A DNA stretch of 63,816 bases, taken from the NCBI RefSeq assembly GCF_900188385.1, contig NZ_FZOI01000023.1:1-63816 (forward strand), read 5' to 3'. Positions within the stretch are counted from its first letter, which is position 1. Each line of letters opens with the position of its first letter. The notes below the pieces were generated by a model. It was given only the letters and a program-made list of their open reading frames with translations, was not told the origin of the DNA and ran no database searches. Below are positions 25,551 to 33,557 of the stretch, piece after piece. The position numbers were made by a program, and so were the translations under genes. This DNA comes from Azospirillum sp. RU38E (lineage in GTDB: Bacteria; Pseudomonadota; Alphaproteobacteria; Azospirillales; Azospirillaceae).

Positions 25551-27734
25551 ATGTCGCAGCGTATCCTTGGTATTGATTTTGGGACGACGTACAGCAGCAT
25601 GGCGATGCTGGATGGGGACAGCGGTCGTGCGGTTGTGCTTCGGAACCTGGAGGGGGAGGAGAAAACCCCCTCCATTGTCTGTTTCGGGGAAGACGGCACG
25701 GAAGCTGTGGGGACGCCGGCGGTGGATCTGCTGGAGGACGAGGCAGCATGGGCATGGGCTTTCCCGACACCGAAGCGGTATCTGGGGAATGCTGACTTTG
25801 TGCGGGGCCTGCCGGATGGGCGGCGGGTGTCGGCAGTGGACGCGACGGCGGCGATCCTGCGCAAGCTGCGGCATGATGCGGAGGTCGGTGATCTTGGCGG
25901 CCCGGCGGACAGGGTTGTGCTGACCTGCCCGGCCAGCTTTGGCCCGACAGCGCGGGATGCGTTGCGCGCGGCGGCGGCGCTGGCGGGCTTCGGCGATGTA
26001 CGGTTGCTGGAGGAGCCTGTGGCGGCGGGTCTGGCGGGCCTGCGCGACCAGGGCAGCCGGCTGGGTGAAACGGTCCTGGTTTATGATCTGGGGGGTGGCA
26101 CCTTTGATGTGGCGGTGCTGCGCCGCGACGGCAACAGCCACCGTCTTGTCGGCGAACCGCGGGGGATTGAGTATTGCGGCGGGGAGGATTTCGACCGGGC
26201 GATCTATGACTGGTTTGACGGGCTGGCGCAGGCGGAACGGGGGCAATCGTTCGACGGTGAAGATGGCCTGAACCCGCACATATTGAAGGCCAGCCGCCGG
26301 GCAAAGGAGATGCTGTCGACGAAGGTGGAGGTACCGCTACGGGGTTTCCTGGACGGTAAGCGTTTTGAACAAAAACTGACCCGGAGCCAGTTGGAAGAAC
26401 TGATCGGGGAGAAGATCGCGGCAACAGTGCGGCTGAGCCAGAATGTGGCGGAAGCAGCCGAACGCCGGGGCCATGCGGTGGAAAGCGTGCTGCTGATCGG
26501 CGGCTCGTCGCGCATCCCGCTGGTGCAGCAAGAGGTGGCGGATGCGCTGGGGATCGAACCGTTAAAAACGGGTGTGGCGGATTATGCCGTCGCCCTGGGC
26601 GCGGCCTGGTTCGGCGGGCTGGCGCCGGATCAGCCGGCAACTTCCAGCTCCACGGCGCTGGTACGCCCACCGGGAACTGTGTTCCGTGAGGTGGATGAAC
26701 CCTGGTGCCCGGAGATAGTGGTGTTGCCCCGCGGCAGTTTCTGGATGGGCTCCCCGGTGGATGAGCCCGCGCGGGACGCGTGTGAAGGGCCGCGACACCG
26801 GGTAACCATTGATTATGATTTCGCCCTGGGCACCTGTGCCGTGAGTTTTGACGAATGGGATGCCTGGTATCGCCATGTCAGTGAAGAAACTGGTGTGTGG
26901 GATGAGAGCGCCCATCGCCCCGCCGACGAGGGCTGGGGTCGCGGGGACCGACCGGTGATCAATGTATCGTGGAATGATGCCCAGGCCTACATTGCTTGGC
27001 TTAATGAACGTCTCGGACTGACGGGGCGTGCGGATTGCTATCGCCTGCCCACCGAGGCGGAATGGGAATATGGCTGTCGTGGCGGAACAGACACGCCGTT
27101 CTGGTGGGGAAAGTCGATTACAGCGGATCAGGCAAATTATATTTTTCGCACGGAAATCAAAGTACCCGATCTAAATGGCGCTTCAGCGACATTCACCATA
27201 AACAAGTGGCTGCGGCGCCCCTATGATATTGTGGCCCCTGACGAGCCGCTTGTTGAACTGGAAACCGACAAGATCACCCTAGAGGTAAGCGCACCCTCAA
27301 GCGGCTTCCTAGATCCGAGAAGAACTGACCTTGATGGAAAAACCAACCGTGAATCCTTTCAATATGGAGTTCAAGGCATAAAAGTCAGTACTGGAGACTT
27401 TTTATTTCATATATTAAAGCCATATGCATATGATATCGTACACTATTTTAAGCCGAAAACTGTTCCAGTTCGGGAATTCGCTCCGAATCCATTTGGCTTG
27501 TACCAGACTCATGGAAATGTCTGCGAATGGTGCCAGGATTGTTGGAAGGATACTTATCAGGACGCCCCTCGGGATGGCAGTGCGGTTGAAGGAAGTAATT
27601 CCTGCGTCCGCGTCTACCGGGGCGGTTCCTGCGGCGACTATCCCGGGGCCCTGCGCTCGGCCGAGCGCAACGCGAACGCCCCCGACTTTCGCATCAACAC
27701 TATGGGGTTCCGCCTCGCCAAAACGCTCCCGTGA
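25551..27734 (+). CDS. Hsp70 ATPase domain fused to FGE fold with inserted lipoyl-like domain (variable protein 3)
   Basis: 727 aa. Residues 1 to about 360 are an Hsp70 ATPase domain. The FGE fold begins at about 385 (LPRGSFWMGSP, RLPTEAEWEYGCRGG). After QANY, where the sister proteins have a short loop, about 95 residues are inserted (about 532-630). They read IKVPDLNG, then PDEPLVELETDKITLEVSAP, and later VSTGDFLFHI, matching the lipoyl domain of 2-oxo-acid dehydrogenase E2 subunits with the modifiable Lys at about 574. The FGE fold then resumes at VPVREFAPNPFGLY and ends in the variable RGGSC block. Function is unknown. Confidence 0.85.
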   Translation: MSQRILGIDFGTTYSSMAMLDGDSGRAVVLRNLEGEEKTPSIVCFGEDGTEAVGTPAVDLLEDEAAWAWAFPTPKRYLGNADFVRGLPDGRRVSAVDATAAILRKLRHDAEVGDLGGPADRVVLTCPASFGPTARDALRAAAALAGFGDVRLLEEPVAAGLAGLRDQGSRLGETVLVYDLGGGTFDVAVLRRDGNSHRLVGEPRGIEYCGGEDFDRAIYDWFDGLAQAERGQSFDGEDGLNPHILKASRRAKEMLSTKVEVPLRGFLDGKRFEQKLTRSQLEELIGEKIAATVRLSQNVAEAAERRGHAVESVLLIGGSSRIPLVQQEVADALGIEPLKTGVADYAVALGAAWFGGLAPDQPATSSSTALVRPPGTVFREVDEPWCPEIVVLPRGSFWMGSPVDEPARDACEGPRHRVTIDYDFALGTCAVSFDEWDAWYRHVSEETGVWDESAHRPADEGWGRGDRPVINVSWNDAQAYIAWLNERLGLTGRADCYRLPTEAEWEYGCRGGTDTPFWWGKSITADQANYIFRTEIKVPDLNGASATFTINKWLRRPYDIVAPDEPLVELETDKITLEVSAPSSGFLDPRRTDLDGKTNRESFQYGVQGIKVSTGDFLFHILKPYAYDIVHYFKPKTVPVREFAPNPFGLYQTHGNVCEWCQDCWKDTYQDAPRDGSAVEGSNSCVRVYRGGSCGDYPGALRSAERNANAPDFRINTMGFRLAKTLP
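27618..27734 (+). other. Candidate DGR variable region 3
   Basis: Aligned with the other two copies, codons 6-8 are GGC GAC TAT, 11 GCC, 16 GAG, 19-20 GCG AAC, 24 TTT and 26-28 ATC AAC ACT. The flanking scaffold codons are unchanged, and the 3' part (GGGTTCCGCCTCGCC) is identical to copy 1, as expected for the conserved initiation segment of a DGR target. Confidence 0.55.
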
Positions 27735-27742
27735 GGGAGCGT
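27723..27742. promoter_or_regulatory. 8-bp stem, 4-nt loop hairpin at the end of variable region 3
   Basis: ACGCTCCC-GTGA-GGGAGCGT, identical to the hairpin at 12021-12040, again with the stop codon in the loop. A GC-stem terminator is a weaker alternative because the following sequence (TTGGTTTTGCTGTTTT) is only loosely T-rich. Confidence 0.6.
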
Positions 27743-27764
27743 TGGTTTTGCTGTTTTGCCTCCT

Positions 27765-27870
27765 TCGATAGCAAAGCCTTCCACAGTACATTCAACGTGG
27801 TGATCAAGGAACTGTTGCCCAAAAAGATCGGCACCAAAGAATGTCCCATCCCCTATCCGTCATGGAGTCA
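27765..27870 (+). pseudogene. Relic of a GTPase 3' end and the Hsp70 leader
   Basis: The sequence would encode AFHSTFNVVIKELLPKK, matching AFQGAFNAVLQELMPKE at the end of the GTPase at 5350-7296. About 50 bp later CTATCCGTCATGGAG resembles the CTATCCATCACGGAG leader before the first Hsp70 gene, but no Hsp70 gene follows. A cassette once continued here. From 27870 to 28044 I see no gene. Confidence 0.6.
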
Positions 27871-28044
27871 CGGGGCTGACTTGAACGACGCTCACATGCG
27901 GTTAGGCACCATATGAAAATCCATCAAATGTGATGAAGTGCCAGAAATCAGCCATTGCCGAAAACCAGATCACCGGATTGAACCCCGATCCTGTGCTGGA
28001 CGCGCCAAATACATGATAAATCACCCAGAATAGGTGCATCTTTA

Positions 28045-28362
28045 TTATGCGCGAATGCGCTTCCATAACAGCTTTGCCGACACCCCGTCTTCGCTTGGAA
28101 AAAGAGCAGCACTGATTGGCGTCGGCAAAGCCGGGTCATCAAAATGTAGGCGGAGATAGGGACGCTGTTCATTGTCATTGGTCTGGGCTTCCCAGGCATC
28201 CCCGATGTGATGGTGGCCGAGTAACAAGCGGTAGGCCGGTGCGGAGGGATTGTCGCGACCGTCGTTGGGAACCAGACGTACCTTCGCATTGATGGTCAGG
28301 GTGCGGATGGTTCCGGTCCAACCGCCATCCTTGGATTGCGTGAATCTGCCAATGGTGGCCAT
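28045..28362 (-). CDS. DUF736 family protein
   Basis: 105 aa, starting MATIGRFTQSKDGGWTGTIRT and containing GDAWEAQT and YLRLHFDDP, typical of DUF736. Proteins of this small family are found in alphaproteobacterial plasmids and ICEs beside conjugation genes; their biochemical role is not established. It is the most promoter-distal gene of the trb block and the first gene right of the Hsp70/dynamin cargo. A second DUF736 gene lies at 50671-51009. Confidence 0.8.
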   Translation of the reverse strand: MATIGRFTQSKDGGWTGTIRTLTINAKVRLVPNDGRDNPSAPAYRLLLGHHHIGDAWEAQTNDNEQRPYLRLHFDDPALPTPISAALFPSEDGVSAKLLWKRIRA

Positions 28363-28365
28363 GGC

Positions 28366-28662
28366 TCAGTCCTCCGGCTCGCCGGGCTGTCGACCAGATG
28401 CCATAGCCACACGCTGGCGTTTCCGACCGCCAACAGGGTCCGGTCCAGAAGGACGGTCTTCCTTCTGGGCTTTTGCATAAGCACGGTCGCTATCCAGGAA
28501 GGCGTCCAGCATATAGGGGATCAGATCGGCCACCGGCTCGGTAGTACCGTATGTATCCCGGTAAAGGGCAGCATAGGATTGCAGCCGTTGATGCAATTCC
28601 GGATTGAGGGTGACGGTCAGCTCGACCGGGATGCGGTCGGGGAGCTTGGGGAGCTTCAGCAT
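28366..28662 (-). CDS. DUF2274 family protein
   Basis: 98 aa. The N-terminus LKLPKLPDRIPVELTVTLNPELHQRLQSYA is here described as the region of residues 2-31, typical of DUF2274, which normally follows trbI. The predicted ribbon-helix-helix-like start suggests a small DNA-binding or accessory protein. The C-terminal 30 residues are basic and disordered. It lies 3 bp after trbI. Confidence 0.75.
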   Translation of the reverse strand: MLKLPKLPDRIPVELTVTLNPELHQRLQSYAALYRDTYGTTEPVADLIPYMLDAFLDSDRAYAKAQKEDRPSGPDPVGGRKRQRVAMASGRQPGEPED

Positions 28663-28665
28663 GGG

Positions 28666-29844
28666 TCAACCTCCGCGGTAGGGCGACAGGATCAGGTCGC
28701 GACGCAAGATGACGCGCATCGGCCAACCTGGGCGGACGGTCAGGGTTGGCTGGATGTCGAGATTGCGCTCAACCAGACGCTGGCCAGCGCGGTCGGCGTT
28801 TTGCTGGATGGACTCCCTGACGGCTCGAACCAAGTCGCTCTCCTGCTGCGCAAAGGTCAGTTCGGTACCGACACCCAGCAGCGTGGCCAGGGCGATGCCC
28901 TTCAGCAGGCGGCCTGTGTGGAAATCCACTTCGTCGGTAAGGCCGGACTGGCCCTCTGTGTCGCTGGCGGGCAGGTTGTCCAGTTGCAGGGATGAGCCAT
29001 CGGGGCGGATAAGACGCTGCCATACCAGCAACGCACGCTCCTGCCCAAAGATGACTCGGCTGTCATAGGTGCCAATCAGACGTGTGCCCTGGGGGATCAG
29101 CAGGATCTGGCCGGTGACAGTGTCATAGACATTCTCCGTCACCTGGGCCGTCGCGGTGCCCGGCAGGTCGGAATTGAGCCCCGTTACCAGGGCCGCCGCG
29201 ATGATGCTTCCCGCCATAATTTGATAGTCGGACGCAGGTTGCTGTTCGGCGTAGGGGTTATAGATCCCGCCCGCGTCGGGACGGGCCAGGAAGTCCATCT
29301 TGCGCTGAGGCTCATCGGGTGTGGCAGTTTCAGCAACGGAGACCGGAGCCCCAGGAACCGCCACATTCCGACTTTCTGGAATGGCTGGCCCTGTTTTCGG
29401 TTCTGTGCGGATGAACAGACCGGATTGACGCGCCTGGTTGATCTGGACCTGCTCCGGGCTTGGCTGATTGGTGGAACCAGTGGGTGACCATGGCGTGCTG
29501 CTCGCCTGTCGACGCTGCTGTTCCAGGATGGGGCGGCCCAGATCACCGGGCAGTGGTGGCCCCAGCAGCGGCGTATCGGGCTTGACCTGACTATAGTCGG
29601 TGGGCAATCCGGCCAGCGCTTCCGGTGCCGGTGGTTTAGCCGGCTGGGCCAGTTCCTGGCGCTCGGCGTCGCGTTTACCGGACGGGCTCTGGAGCGACAG
29701 CATCGTCAGCGTCAGGATGGCACCGGCGGCGATGCCGCTGCCGCCAATGATCACCCCCCGCCGCAGGCGCAGAGCCCGGCGCGGGGCTGCCCGCAGTTCC
29801 AGCTTTTCCGGCGGCTGCTTGGTCTCGAAAGGCGCCGTGGTCAT
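28666..29844 (-). CDS. trbI: Conjugal transfer protein TrbI (VirB10-like)
   Basis: 392 aa. A cytoplasmic basic N-terminus (about 1-28) is followed by one transmembrane helix (about 29-50, GGSGIAAGAILTLTML) and a Pro/Gln-rich periplasmic stretch. From about 210 comes the VirB10 beta-barrel domain with ILLIPQGTRLIGTYDSRV and RLIRPDGSSLQLDNLPA, plus the antenna-like segment LLKGIALATLLGVGTEL. VirB10 proteins span the envelope and gate the core complex. The start overlaps the trbG stop by 4 bp. Confidence 0.92.
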   Translation of the reverse strand: MTTAPFETKQPPEKLELRAAPRRALRLRRGVIIGGSGIAAGAILTLTMLSLQSPSGKRDAERQELAQPAKPPAPEALAGLPTDYSQVKPDTPLLGPPLPGDLGRPILEQQRRQASSTPWSPTGSTNQPSPEQVQINQARQSGLFIRTEPKTGPAIPESRNVAVPGAPVSVAETATPDEPQRKMDFLARPDAGGIYNPYAEQQPASDYQIMAGSIIAAALVTGLNSDLPGTATAQVTENVYDTVTGQILLIPQGTRLIGTYDSRVIFGQERALLVWQRLIRPDGSSLQLDNLPASDTEGQSGLTDEVDFHTGRLLKGIALATLLGVGTELTFAQQESDLVRAVRESIQQNADRAGQRLVERNLDIQPTLTVRPGWPMRVILRRDLILSPYRGG

Positions 29845-30821
29845 GAGGGCCTCCCTTCCGTGCGTTCGATGCGCACCACTTGCTGCGGCTCACTGCCCAG
29901 ACGCAATTCCGCCGCAGCGAACAGCCGGTCCACGATATAATGGCGTCCCCGCACGCAGTAGTTCACCAACTGCGCCTCACCCTGGGCGCCGATGACAAAC
30001 AGTGGCGGGGCTTCGCCTTGGTCCAGGCGGCTGGGGAACTCGATATAGACCTTGGCCCCATCGTCAAAGACCCGCTGCGGACGCCAGGGCGGATTGTCAC
30101 CGGTGATGGCGTAACGGAAATGCAGGTTCTCCAGCGACAGGCCGGTGGCGACCGGCTGCGTTGGCGCTGCCTGACTGTTGCGGCGTTGCAGCGCCAACAA
30201 CTGGTCCTGCGGGTAAGTCCAGGACAGCGAGGCCATGGCTGTCTGTGGAGTGCTTTCCAGCAGCAGATGATAGGCGCGGCGGTCGGTGGTGATGACCAGG
30301 TTGGTGGTGAGGCTGGCAGCAACCGGTTTCACCAGCACATGCACACGGCTGGTGTCCCCTGCCCCGCTGCTGGTGTCGCCGATGACCCAGCGCACCGTGT
30401 CACCGGCGGAAACGGCCACCAGGGCCTCGCCCGGCTGTAGGGCGATGTCGGTCACCCGTTCCGGGGCGGCATAGAGCCGATACAGCGCCCCCTCGGTATA
30501 GGGATAGACCTGCATGGCGTTGAGATAGCCGCTGCGCGTGGGCTCCAAGGTGGCCGCCTTGTTGGCGTCCGTGACGCGCTGGGTCGGAAGGCGATTGTCG
30601 GGAGTGACCCCCGTGGCCGGTGGCGGCAACGGCTGCAACTGACCGGGCAGTGGCAAGGGGATGGGTTTCTCAACGATTTGGACCGGCAGGGGAGCCTCGG
30701 GTTCAACCGTTGCAGCCTGGAAATTGCTGCTGTCATAGGCGATGACGGGCTGCTGTTTGGGTTGGCCGGCGCAGGCGGAGAGTATCCCGGCCATCAGGAC
30801 CGACAGGATCAGCTTGGTCAT
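29841..30821 (-). CDS. trbG: Conjugal transfer protein TrbG (VirB9-like)
   Basis: 326 aa. The signal sequence ends in a lipobox-like LSAC at about 14-17, so it may be a lipoprotein, combining features of VirB7 and VirB9. The middle holds YTEGALYRLYAAPERVTDIALQ, described here as residues about 105-127, and the C-terminal VirB9 domain includes RFDDGAKVYIEFP-like sequence (VFDDGAKVYIEFP) and NYCVRGRHYIVDRLF. It would form the outer-membrane ring of the transfer channel with TrbI. It overlaps trbF and trbI by 4 bp at each end. Confidence 0.92.
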   Translation of the reverse strand: MTKLILSVLMAGILSACAGQPKQQPVIAYDSSNFQAATVEPEAPLPVQIVEKPIPLPLPGQLQPLPPPATGVTPDNRLPTQRVTDANKAATLEPTRSGYLNAMQVYPYTEGALYRLYAAPERVTDIALQPGEALVAVSAGDTVRWVIGDTSSGAGDTSRVHVLVKPVAASLTTNLVITTDRRAYHLLLESTPQTAMASLSWTYPQDQLLALQRRNSQAAPTQPVATGLSLENLHFRYAITGDNPPWRPQRVFDDGAKVYIEFPSRLDQGEAPPLFVIGAQGEAQLVNYCVRGRHYIVDRLFAAAELRLGSEPQQVVRIERTEGRPS

Positions 30822-31525
30822 GGCGTGTTCCTCGGGGATAGTTGGGTGTCGAACTCCCGCGACCAGTCAATGGCGCTGATGGTGACACCCAAAGGGTTAC
30901 GGGCCAGGGCTTCCGGTGTGCTGGGGGGCCGCAGGCTGACCGCCAGGATCGAGGTCCAGCGGTCAGTGCGGACCAGACTGCCGCGCTCGAAATGCTGCTC
31001 AGTCCATTTCACCTGGAAGGATTGGTCAGACGCGCGGACGATGCTGGTCACCTGCACCGTGACGCTGTTGGTGCCGATCTGGCTGAAGGGATCATTGATC
31101 TTGGCCTGTTCGTTGAGGAACAGAGCCGCGCGGTCGGCCACAAAATCATAGGCAGACAACCAGTTCTGTCGCACCAGCACGGGATCGGTGGAGAGTGACC
31201 GGACATTGCTGATGAAGCGCCCCAGATAATAGGCGACCTGGGTGTCGGTAGGCTGGTAGGCGCTGGTCGCTGGTGCCACGGCACGGGCCTCGCCCAGCCG
31301 GTCGATCTCCACCACATAGGGAATGATCCGGCTTTGGCCCGATTGCCAGACCACGATGCCCGCCAGCCCAACGGCCAGCCCCAAGCACCCGAAAGCCATC
31401 AGCCGCCAGTTCCGGGCCTGGACACGGGCGCTGCCAATCCGCTCGTCCCAGAGTTGGGCCGCCTTCTGATAGGGCGTCACGGGGTCCGGCGTGGTGCCGT
31501 AACGTTGCAGGGTGCGTTTGAACAT
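30818..31525 (-). CDS. trbF: Conjugal transfer protein TrbF (VirB8-like)
   Basis: 235 aa. A short cytoplasmic tail (TPYQKAAQLWDERIGSAR) precedes one membrane helix at about 43-63 (MAFGCLGLAVGLAGIVVW). The periplasmic NTF2-like domain contains YLGRFISNVRSLSTDPVLV and the conserved VQVTSIVRASDQSFQVKWTE strand region. VirB8-type proteins nucleate assembly of the inner-membrane part of the channel. Confidence 0.92.
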   Translation of the reverse strand: MFKRTLQRYGTTPDPVTPYQKAAQLWDERIGSARVQARNWRLMAFGCLGLAVGLAGIVVWQSGQSRIIPYVVEIDRLGEARAVAPATSAYQPTDTQVAYYLGRFISNVRSLSTDPVLVRQNWLSAYDFVADRAALFLNEQAKINDPFSQIGTNSVTVQVTSIVRASDQSFQVKWTEQHFERGSLVRTDRWTSILAVSLRPPSTPEALARNPLGVTISAIDWSREFDTQLSPRNTP

Positions 31526-31527
31526 GG

Positions 31528-32838
31528 TCAGTCATCCTTCTGATCGAGGGACGGGGCGGCACCGCCGCCGGACCGATCCCCTTCCTTGATGGCCTGTTCG
31601 GTGCTGTGGCGGCGGGCGCGCGCGGCCTGTTCAGCGCGCAGCCTGCGCGCCCAAGCAGGAGCGTTGTCAGCGGCAGCAGGCGGTGCAGCACCTACCCCCT
31701 CCCCGCCTGTGTCAGGCGAAGGGTCGGGGTTGGTGGACTGGCGACCGGACTGAAAGGCTTCCCGCAGCGGTTCGGTGATGCGATGACCAGCCTCCTTGGC
31801 CTTCCGCAGGGTGGCCTCTCCGGCGGCACGGGCCATACCGCCCACGCCCGACTGTCCAGCGGCCTGCGCAGACTGGTAGGCACCTGTAGCGGCACCGCCC
31901 AAGCTGGCACCCGCACGGACGGCCGCCAAGCCAGCTCCACCGGCCAGTCGAGCACCGGCGACAGCGGCACCGCCGGCCAGCAAAACCGTTCCAGCGGCGG
32001 CCCCGGCGGTCCCAAGTGCAGCACCCGCGCCGAGTTGGGGTGAACCAGACACCAGCCCAGCGGCGATGCCGGGACCGAAGATGCCCAGCCCCAGCAGCGC
32101 CAGGGATGCCAGCACCATGGTCATCGCTTCATTGATGCCTGGGACCTTGCCATTCAGCGCTTCGGTGAATTCTCGAAAGAAACTGGAGCCGATGCCAACA
32201 ATCACGGCCAGCACCATGATCTTAATGCCAGAGGAGATGACATGGCCAAGCACCCGCTCGGCCAGGAAGGCGGTCTTGCTCCACAGGGCAAAAGGAACCA
32301 GGACGAACCCGGCCAGCGACGTCAGCTTGAATTCGACCAAAGTGATAAAGAGCTGCACCGCCAGGATAAAGAAGGCGATCACCACGAAGAACCAGGCCAG
32401 AACCAGGATGGTCAGGTTCAGGGCATTGCCGAAGATGTCAGGAAAACCCAGCATGGTGCATGCTTGATCCAGCAGCGGATGCGCCGCCTGAAACCCTACG
32501 GCGGCCAACTGTCCCGGATGCAGCAGGTCACTGGCCGACAGACCGGAATTCCCCGCCCGCAACCCCAGCTGCGCAAAGGAGCTGTAAACAGCCTCCGACA
32601 GCGCCTGGAAATTACCCAACACCAGCGCGAAGAAGCCGACATAAAGCACCTTACGGATCAGGCGCGGCATCACGTCGTGATGGCTATCCATCGCCCAGAA
32701 CAATCCGGCCAGCACCATGTCGATGGTGATCAGGGTAGCCGTCAGGTAGGCGACGTCCCCCGACAGCAGCCCGAAGCCGCTGTCGATATAGAGGATGAAG
32801 GTTTCCGTGAACCGGTCAATGATGCCGAGGTCGCCCAT
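31528..32838 (-). CDS. trbL: Conjugal transfer protein TrbL (VirB6-like)
   Basis: 436 aa. The first 310 residues are polytopic membrane sequence with about six hydrophobic spans, including LTILVLAWFFVVIAFFILAV and ITLVEFKLTSLAGFVLVPFA. The C-terminal 120 residues are Gly/Ala-rich then charged and disordered (RRLRAEQAARARRHSTEQ). This is the normal plan of TrbL, which forms the inner-membrane channel. The start lies 11 bp after trbJ; no trbK entry-exclusion gene is found between them. Confidence 0.9.
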   Translation of the reverse strand: MGDLGIIDRFTETFILYIDSGFGLLSGDVAYLTATLITIDMVLAGLFWAMDSHHDVMPRLIRKVLYVGFFALVLGNFQALSEAVYSSFAQLGLRAGNSGLSASDLLHPGQLAAVGFQAAHPLLDQACTMLGFPDIFGNALNLTILVLAWFFVVIAFFILAVQLFITLVEFKLTSLAGFVLVPFALWSKTAFLAERVLGHVISSGIKIMVLAVIVGIGSSFFREFTEALNGKVPGINEAMTMVLASLALLGLGIFGPGIAAGLVSGSPQLGAGAALGTAGAAAGTVLLAGGAAVAGARLAGGAGLAAVRAGASLGGAATGAYQSAQAAGQSGVGGMARAAGEATLRKAKEAGHRITEPLREAFQSGRQSTNPDPSPDTGGEGVGAAPPAAADNAPAWARRLRAEQAARARRHSTEQAIKEGDRSGGGAAPSLDQKDD

Positions 32839-32849
32839 GATGGTTTCCC

Positions 32850-33545
32850 TCAGCGGCTATAGGCGCGGCCATCGCCCAGGAACTGCCGGGTGCGTTCCCG
32901 CGCCATGGCATTGGCCTCGGCAATGGCGGCCTGGGTTTCGGCATCGGCACGGTATTGGGCGGCCATCAGGCTTTGCAGTTGCATCTGCTGCTTGATGGAC
33001 AGGGCGAGGAGCTGGTTGCCCGCCTGCTGGGCCTGCAAGCTGCCATCGGCCCCCTGGCTGCGGTTGACGAGATCGGCCAGCAGGGATGCATCGGCCTGGA
33101 TCGCCGTGACGATGCCGGACTGAACCCGCATGGTCTGCTGATAGGCGGCCCTGGCGCTGTGCCATTGGATGTCGGCCTGCCGGTCCAGGCTGGCAGCATC
33201 GGCCTCGCGGTAGGTACCGGGATAGGTGCGCTGCCAGGCGGCATCACTACCAGCAAGGTCAAAGCCGATACTGTCAGCCTGGATCATCAGCCCGTCGATC
33301 CGGTTCAGGGCGCTGGTGATCTGACCCAGCGACGAGTATTCCAGCCGCTGGAGCTGCCGGGCCATGTTCAGCAACATGGTGGCCTGATTTTGCAGGGTCC
33401 GTATCTGGTTGTTGATCTGCTCCAGGGCCCGGGCAGCCTGAAGCACATTCTGGGCATGGTTGGCAGGGTCATAGACGGTGAAGGCATCCGCCCTGCTTAT
33501 GATCAGGGTGACGGCCACCAGGGCCGCGAACAGCTTGGTGTTCAT
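32850..33545 (-). CDS. trbJ: Conjugal transfer protein TrbJ (VirB5-like)
   Basis: 231 aa. A signal peptide at 1-21 ends ISRADA before FTVYDP. The mature protein is helical with ARALEQINNQIRTLQNQ and QQTMRVQSGIVTAIQADA, typical of the minor pilin/adhesin VirB5 group. It is exported and would sit at the pilus tip. It is followed directly by trbL, as in other Trb operons. Confidence 0.9.
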   Translation of the reverse strand: MNTKLFAALVAVTLIISRADAFTVYDPANHAQNVLQAARALEQINNQIRTLQNQATMLLNMARQLQRLEYSSLGQITSALNRIDGLMIQADSIGFDLAGSDAAWQRTYPGTYREADAASLDRQADIQWHSARAAYQQTMRVQSGIVTAIQADASLLADLVNRSQGADGSLQAQQAGNQLLALSIKQQMQLQSLMAAQYRADAETQAAIAEANAMARERTRQFLGDGRAYSR

Positions 33546-33557
33546 TGTCGGGTCTCC

